This document shows positions 6,375 to 9,887 of a stretch of 9,887 nt of DNA, piece by piece. Position 1 is the stretch's first letter; each line of letters starts with the position of its first letter. Position numbers and translations under genes: made by a program. Below the pieces are notes generated by a model. It was not told where the DNA came from. It saw only the letters and a program-made list of their open reading frames with translations, and made no database searches. Source of the stretch: JAGNNV01 sp039932395 (GTDB taxonomy: Bacteria > Acidobacteriota > Vicinamibacteria > Fen-336 > JAGNNV01); assembly GCA_039932395.1 (NCBI GenBank), contig JBDTQB010000160.1:1-9887 (forward strand), in the 5' to 3' direction.

Positions 6375-7844
6375 TTAGAGAGCCGGCTGCTTTGCGGCGA
6401 CACCCATCAAGCGCTCCACCGCGTGACCGGCACGCAGCAATGTGCTTTCGGCGAACATCGGCGCCACGAGCTGAAGCCCCACGGGGAGTCCGTTTGAGAA
6501 ACCGCATGGAACGGAGACGCCGGGAATGCCGACGAGATTCGCCGGAACAGTAAAAACGTCGGCGAGATACATCTCGAGCGGATTGGCCGTCTTTTCACCC
6601 AGTTTGAAGGCGGTCGACGGGGAGGTTGGCGTCGCGATGACGTCGCACGAGGCGAATGCCTTCTCAAAATCGCGCCGAATCAGCGTGCGGACCTTCTGGG
6701 CGCGCACGTAGTAGGCATCGTAATAGCCGGACGAGAGAACGAATGTGCCCAGGAGGATGCGGCGTTTAACCTCCGGCCCGAAGCCCGCGTCCCGCGTCTC
6801 GCCGTACATCTCTTTGAGCCCGCCGCGCGATGCCTGTGAGTCGGAGCGCAGACCGTAGCGCACACCATCGAACCGAGCCAGATTGGACGACGCCTCGGCC
6901 GTGGCCACGAGGTAATAGGTCGCGATGGCGTGAGGCGCGTTCGGAAGCTCGATGTCCACGATCTCCGCGCCGTCTCCCTTCAGCGCCGCGATGGTCTTCT
7001 CGAACTCCGCCATCACACCCGCGTCCCCGCCGATCTTGAGGAACTCGCGTGGCAGACCGATCCGCAGACCTTTCGTCGGCTTCTTCAGGGCCGCGCCATA
7101 GTCGTCGATCGGATGCGCGCTGCTGGTGGCGTCGTGGGTGTCCAGACCAGCCATGACGGAGAGGGCGAGGGCCGCGTCTTCGCACGAGCGTGTGAGCGGC
7201 CCGATCTGATCGAGCGATGAGGCAAACGCGACAAGGCCATAGCGACTGACTCGTCCGTAGGTCGGCTTCAAGCCCACCACGCCGCAGAACGATGCGGGCT
7301 GACGGATTGATCCGCCCGTGTCAGAACCAAGGGTCAGTGCGGCAAAACCGGCGGACACCGCGGCGGCGGAGCCTCCCGACGATCCGCCGGGAACGCGCGT
7401 TGTGTCCCAGGGATTGCGGACTGGCTTGAAGGCGCTGTTCTCGTTTGAAGAGCCCATCGCGAATTCATCCATGTTGAGCTTGCCCAGAACGATGGCGCCC
7501 GCATCCCGCAGCCTCGTCGTCACGGTCGCGTCGTAGGGGGGCTGGAATTGCTTGAGGATTTTCGAGCCGCACGTGGTGGGAAGACCCTTGGCGTGGATCG
7601 CGTCCTTGATCCCGATCGGGATGCCGGCGAGTGGCCCTGGATCCTCGCCCTTGGCGATGCGTTCGTCGATCGTCTTTGCCTCGGCACGGGCGGCCTCGTC
7701 GCCGCGCGAGAGAAAGGCTCCGATCACGTCATCGTTTTGGACGATGCGCGCGAGGTGGGCATCGATGACTTCGACCGCGGATGTTTTGCGACTCTTGATC
7801 GCGGCCGCGAGCTCGGACATACCCATCGAAGTGAGGGCGCTCAT
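6375..7844 (-). CDS. gatA: Asp-tRNA(Asn)/Glu-tRNA(Gln) amidotransferase subunit A
   Basis: GatA is the glutaminase of the GatCAB complex. It releases ammonia from glutamine, which is used to convert misacylated Glu-tRNA(Gln), and often Asp-tRNA(Asn), into the correct aminoacyl-tRNAs. The 489-residue protein is full length and carries the amidase-signature catalytic triad: Lys80 in GIPIGIKDAIH, cis-Ser155 in VPGGSSGGSAAAV, and nucleophile Ser179 in GSDTGGSIRQPASFCGVVGLKPTYG. Downstream family blocks such as SLDQIGPLTRS, YYDAYYVRAQKVRTLI and GLPVGLQL are also present. The ATG at 7844-7842 overlaps the gatC stop as ATGA, the usual sign of translational coupling, which fixes the start. No gatB is present in the window. 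The stop lies 24 nt from the shared palindromic hairpin. Confidence 0.98.
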   Translation of the reverse strand: MSALTSMGMSELAAAIKSRKTSAVEVIDAHLARIVQNDDVIGAFLSRGDEAARAEAKTIDERIAKGEDPGPLAGIPIGIKDAIHAKGLPTTCGSKILKQFQPPYDATVTTRLRDAGAIVLGKLNMDEFAMGSSNENSAFKPVRNPWDTTRVPGGSSGGSAAAVSAGFAALTLGSDTGGSIRQPASFCGVVGLKPTYGRVSRYGLVAFASSLDQIGPLTRSCEDAALALSVMAGLDTHDATSSAHPIDDYGAALKKPTKGLRIGLPREFLKIGGDAGVMAEFEKTIAALKGDGAEIVDIELPNAPHAIATYYLVATAEASSNLARFDGVRYGLRSDSQASRGGLKEMYGETRDAGFGPEVKRRILLGTFVLSSGYYDAYYVRAQKVRTLIRRDFEKAFASCDVIATPTSPSTAFKLGEKTANPLEMYLADVFTVPANLVGIPGVSVPCGFSNGLPVGLQLVAPMFAESTLLRAGHAVERLMGVAAKQPAL

Positions 7845-8128
7845 CCGATCACCTGGGGGACGCGGAACAAGCCGCCTTCCTGATCGGGCGCGTTCTGGAG
7901 AGCGTTCTCGCGGGTCAGCTCATGCACCGCAACGTCTGGGCGGAAGCGTTCGCCTTCGGTCGCATGGCTCATGGGCGGCACGCCTTCGAGATCAATGCCT
8001 TCGAGGGACTCCGCGTATTTCAGGACGTTCCGAAGATCGCCCGCGAGCGCGTGAGTCTCGTCCTTGGAAAGGGAGAGGCGCGCCAGGGTGGCGATCCGGG
8101 TGACCAGTGTGTCGTCGATCTCAACCAT
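7841..8128 (-). CDS. gatC: Asp-tRNA(Asn)/Glu-tRNA(Gln) amidotransferase subunit C
   Basis: GatC is the small subunit that wraps around GatA and holds the GatAB interface. The 95-residue product fits the family length and shows the expected N-terminal helix pattern (VTRIATLARLSLSKDE, about 9-24), then LEGIDLEGVPPMSHA (42-56) and the acidic-to-FRVPQVIG C-terminus. The ATG at 8128-8126 is chosen because it gives the standard N-terminus; a longer frame reaching 8215 would run into the divergent DUF2752 gene. No ribosome site is visible, and a possible -10 (TATAGT) lies only 12 nt before the ATG, so the transcript may have a very short leader. It is the first gene of gatC-gatA. Confidence 0.95.
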   Translation of the reverse strand: MVEIDDTLVTRIATLARLSLSKDETHALAGDLRNVLKYAESLEGIDLEGVPPMSHATEGERFRPDVAVHELTRENALQNAPDQEGGLFRVPQVIG

Positions 8129-8140
8129 AGAAGCCCGCGT

Positions 8141-8148
8141 ACTATAGC
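8141..8148. promoter_or_regulatory. Possible overlapping back-to-back -10 elements in the gatC / DUF2752 gap
   Basis: The 25-nt gap between the divergent start codons contains ACTATAGC. Its CTATAG core (8142-8147) is self-complementary, so it reads TATAGC toward the DUF2752 gene (5 nt before its ATG) and TATAGT toward gatC (12 nt before its ATG). Matches to a -35 box are poor on both sides (GCGACC at the proper distance for gatC). If used, both transcripts would be leaderless or nearly so, which would agree with the absence of ribosome sites. Confidence 0.4.
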
Positions 8149-8153
8149 GGCCC

Positions 8154-8576
8154 ATGCTGATGTGGTCGCTCTCCGTCGTGCCGCGGGAAAATGGCCGCGT
8201 GGTCACAGGCCCCATGCTTTTCGCAGGCCTCGCCCTGATCGGCTGCGCGGTGGTGCGTCTGTCCGGGATGGATCATGCCGGATTCTCGTTTTGCTACTTC
8301 AAGGCGATGACGGGTCACGCCTGCATGACCTGCGGGTCGACCCGTGCCTTCGGATATCTCTCGCGATTCGACCTCGCGCGGGCTTTCACCATTCAGCCGA
8401 TGGTCACGGCGGCGACCCTCGGCGTTCTGGCCTGGGCGCTCGTCGATACGTCCCTGGCGCTTGTCGGCAAACGGACGAAGGTTCAGGTGACCGATCGGGG
8501 CCGCGTCGTGCTGACCACGATCGTCGTGATCGTGGCCGCTGCCAACTGGGCCTATCTGTTGTCAATCGGCGCTTAA
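8154..8576 (+). CDS. DUF2752 small membrane protein
   Basis: A 140-residue membrane protein of the DUF2752 family, whose role is unknown. The family signature is plain: Cys47 in CYFKAMTGHAC, then Cys57-x-x-Cys60-GSTRAFGYLSRFDLARAF, i.e. a C-x(9)-C-x2-C-G-x-T-R-A arrangement that could bind a metal or form a disulphide. Hydrophobic segments lie at about residues 20-38, 82-104 and 117-137, with the Cys motif between the first and second. The start is uncertain between ATG 8154 and ATG 8160, and neither has a ribosome site. It is divergent from gatC and its stop codon interlocks with that of lipB. Confidence 0.82.
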   Translation: MLMWSLSVVPRENGRVVTGPMLFAGLALIGCAVVRLSGMDHAGFSFCYFKAMTGHACMTCGSTRAFGYLSRFDLARAFTIQPMVTAATLGVLAWALVDTSLALVGKRTKVQVTDRGRVVLTTIVVIVAAANWAYLLSIGA

Positions 8577-8583
8577 GAGCCGA
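8566..8583. other. Imperfect palindrome around the shared stop codons of the DUF2752 gene and lipB
   Basis: TCGGC and GCCGA flank an 8-nt centre containing CTTAAG, so the 18-nt stretch is symmetric except for one mismatched pair. The TTAA in the middle holds the TAA of both convergent genes, which overlap by 4 nt (8573-8576). The 5-bp outer stem is short, so a role as a compact bidirectional 3'-end structure is only possible. Confidence 0.35.
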
Positions 8584-9163
8584 ACACCTCGCGGAAGCGC
8601 AGGGCGAGTCGCTCTTCCACCTCGGCGAGGTCGACCTCCGCCCCGAGCAGCTTCGCCAGAGACGTCACGCCCTGATCGCGAAGTCCGCACGCAACGATCA
8701 CCTCGAAGCCATGGAGGTCGGTGTTCACGTTGAAGGCGAACCCGTGCGACGTCACCCAGCGCGACACGCGCACGCCGATCGCGCCGATCTTGTTGTCGCC
8801 CACGAACGTCCCGCTCTTGCCCGCGATGCGGCGTCCGAAAAAACCGTAGTCGCCGCAGACCTTGATCATCACTTCTTCGAGATCGCGCACGTAGCGATGC
8901 ACGTCGCGCCGATGCGGAGGGATCTCGATGATCGGATAGCCGACGATCTGGCCGGGACCGTGATACGTCACGTCTCCGCCCCGACCCACCTCGAATAACT
9001 CAACGCCGCGTTCTCGCAATCGGTCTTCGCTTAAAAGGAGATTCTCCGCCTTGGCGTTGCGGCCGAGCGTGACCACGGCGTCGTGCTCGAGCAACAGGAG
9101 CGTGTCGTTGATCTCCCCGCGTTTGCGCTCCTCGACCAGCTTTTCCTGGAGCGCCAGGCCCAA
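8573..9163 (-). CDS. lipB: Lipoyl(octanoyl) transferase, start region damaged or non-standard
   Basis: LipB moves octanoyl groups from acyl carrier protein to the lipoyl domains of 2-oxo acid dehydrogenase E2 subunits and GcvH, in the cytoplasm. Counting from the TTG at 9163, the motifs are LLLLEHDAVVTLGR (22-35), RGGDVTYHGPGQIVGYPI (61-78), and the catalytic Lys125 (DNKIGAIGVRVSRW) and Cys159 (VACGLRDQGVTSL). All core residues are present. This TTG is the first usual start in frame, but the same frame continues upstream as LDVRRLGRISYA, which is the conserved family N-terminus, with no ATG, GTG or TTG. An ATG at 9195-9193 is off by one base. Either one base is missing just after it (giving M-V-R-R-L-G..., about 207 residues), or an unusual start is used. 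lipB follows the E2 gene on the same strand, matching its job. Confidence 0.92.
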   Translation of the reverse strand: MGLALQEKLVEERKRGEINDTLLLLEHDAVVTLGRNAKAENLLLSEDRLRERGVELFEVGRGGDVTYHGPGQIVGYPIIEIPPHRRDVHRYVRDLEEVMIKVCGDYGFFGRRIAGKSGTFVGDNKIGAIGVRVSRWVTSHGFAFNVNTDLHGFEVIVACGLRDQGVTSLAKLLGAEVDLAEVEERLALRFREVFGS

Positions 9164-9252
9164 GGCGTAGGAAATGCGGCCAAGCCTACGGACATCGAGC
9201 GCCGCTTTCGCGACGCTCGGTCCGTTGACGATAGGAAGTGTGGTGCCCGTGA

Positions 9253-9887
9253 TTAGAGCGCCGATTCGTCGAAGTTCTGGAGGCCGTTCTTGAAGTGGGC
9301 CATGAACTTGTCGGCCTCCGAACCATCCACGATGCGATGGTCGAAAGTCAGGCAGAAATACGCCATGGTGCGGATGGCGATCGCGTCTTCACGAATGACC
9401 GGACGCTTCTCGATCGTGCCGACACCGAGGATCGCGACCTGCGGCTGGCTGATGATGGGCGTGCCGAAGAGCGAACCGAAGACGCCTGGGTTGGTGATGG
9501 TGAACGTCCCACCCTGAACCTCTTCGACCTTCAGCTTCTTGGTGCGCGCGCGCTCGCCTAGATCGTTCACGACGCGGGCGAGCCCGAGCACGTTCTTGTC
9601 GTCGGCGCCGTGGATCACGGGAACAATCAGACCCCAGTCGAGAGCGACGGCTATGCCCACGTTGATGTCTTTGTGATACGCGATCGAGTCGCCTTCAACA
9701 CTGGCGTTGAGGATCTTGAACGCCTTGAGTGAATCCGTCGCCGCTTTCACGATGAAGGGCGTGTACGTGAGGTTTACGTTGCTGCGCTCTTCGTAGGACT
9801 TCTTGTACTTCGCACGCAGCATGGCCACGCGCGTCATGTCGACTTCCCACACCGTCGAGACATGGGCGGAGGTCTTCTTCGACATCA
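9253..9887 (-). CDS. 2-oxo acid dehydrogenase E2 (dihydrolipoyl acyltransferase), C-terminal catalytic domain, cut by window edge
   Basis: The visible 210 or so residues are the acyltransferase core of an E2 subunit, which passes the acyl group from the lipoyl arm to coenzyme A. The start of the core (KKTSAHVSTVWEVDMTRVAML), then VNLTYTPFIVKAA, INVGIAVALDWGLIVPVIH, GGTFTITNPGVFGS, PIISQPQVAILGVG and the catalytic FDHRIVDGSEA (His and Asp of HxxxDG) are all present and intact. The lipoyl and E1/E3-binding domains would lie past the right edge; the Met at 9885 is internal, not a start. The overall look is of the succinyl- or generic-type E2 (as in actinobacterial and acidobacterial 2-oxoglutarate dehydrogenase), but acyl specificity cannot be settled from this part. 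lipB follows about 60 nt downstream. Confidence 0.95.
   Translation of the reverse strand, partial: MSKKTSAHVSTVWEVDMTRVAMLRAKYKKSYEERSNVNLTYTPFIVKAATDSLKAFKILNASVEGDSIAYHKDINVGIAVALDWGLIVPVIHGADDKNVLGLARVVNDLGERARTKKLKVEEVQGGTFTITNPGVFGSLFGTPIISQPQVAILGVGTIEKRPVIREDAIAIRTMAYFCLTFDHRIVDGSEADKFMAHFKNGLQNFDESAL

Noticed and set aside
8129..8215. 29-codon upstream extension of gatC
   Set aside because: It would overlap the divergent DUF2752 gene and add residues not found in GatC; the ATG at 8128 gives the standard length.
7922..8998. 358-codon plus-strand open frame crossing gatC, the DUF2752 gene and lipB
   Set aside because: It is antisense to gatC and lipB and out of frame with the DUF2752 gene, all three of which have clear family motifs. 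The product is His/Arg-rich and unlike any family I know.
1..9887. CRISPR array, tRNA, rRNA, insertion sequence, toxin-antitoxin or phage-defence system
   Set aside because: I looked for regularly spaced repeats, cloverleaf-like folds, transposase motifs and small paired genes, and found none. All genes but the FecR/DUF6600, DUF2062 and DUF2752 ones belong to well-known families.

Overview
This is a GC-rich, tightly packed piece of bacterial chromosome. It holds ten protein genes, two of them cut by the window edges. I see no tRNA, rRNA, insertion sequence, phage gene or CRISPR array. Two genes encode secreted or outer-membrane proteins with clear signal peptides (a FadL-type beta-barrel and a FecR/DUF6600 protein), so the cell is a diderm (Gram-negative type). 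The GatCA amidotransferase implies indirect amidation of tRNA. Together, the FecR/DUF6600 protein, the GT51 motif variants and the GatCA, LipB and 2-oxo acid dehydrogenase E2 set would fit Acidobacteriota or a neighbouring deep phylum. That assignment is an inference from gene families only and is held loosely.

Layout: positions 1-4441 are a minus-strand envelope block, read right to left. It runs from a FadL/OmpP1-family barrel protein (4441-2843), through a leader region with a stem-loop, to a FecR/DUF6600 secreted protein with a long disordered tail (2669-597), and then the start of a class A penicillin-binding protein (553-1, cut by the edge). A 193-nt divergent spacer leads to a plus-strand pair: thiL (thiamine-monophosphate kinase) and a DUF2062 membrane protein. 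These converge on the minus-strand gatC-gatA operon at a 26-nt perfect palindrome. gatC is divergent from a plus-strand DUF2752 membrane protein, with only 25 nt between start codons and a symmetric CTATAG in the gap. The DUF2752 gene converges tail-to-tail on lipB, sharing a TTAA that contains both stop codons. lipB lies just downstream of the E2 acyltransferase gene, which is cut by the right edge.

How the genes fit together: E2 carries lipoyl groups and LipB starts their attachment, so that pair is one functional unit. ThiL makes thiamine diphosphate, the cofactor of the E1 partner of such complexes, which is a looser link. GatCA needs a GatB encoded elsewhere. The envelope block is a set of cell-wall and outer-membrane genes; only the close spacing of the FecR/DUF6600 and PBP genes argues for co-transcription.

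Most of the window is ordinary housekeeping sequence and I do not see a convincing new multi-gene system. The points most worth a second look are the damaged or non-standard lipB start, the architecture of the FecR/DUF6600 protein, and several compact intergenic structures.
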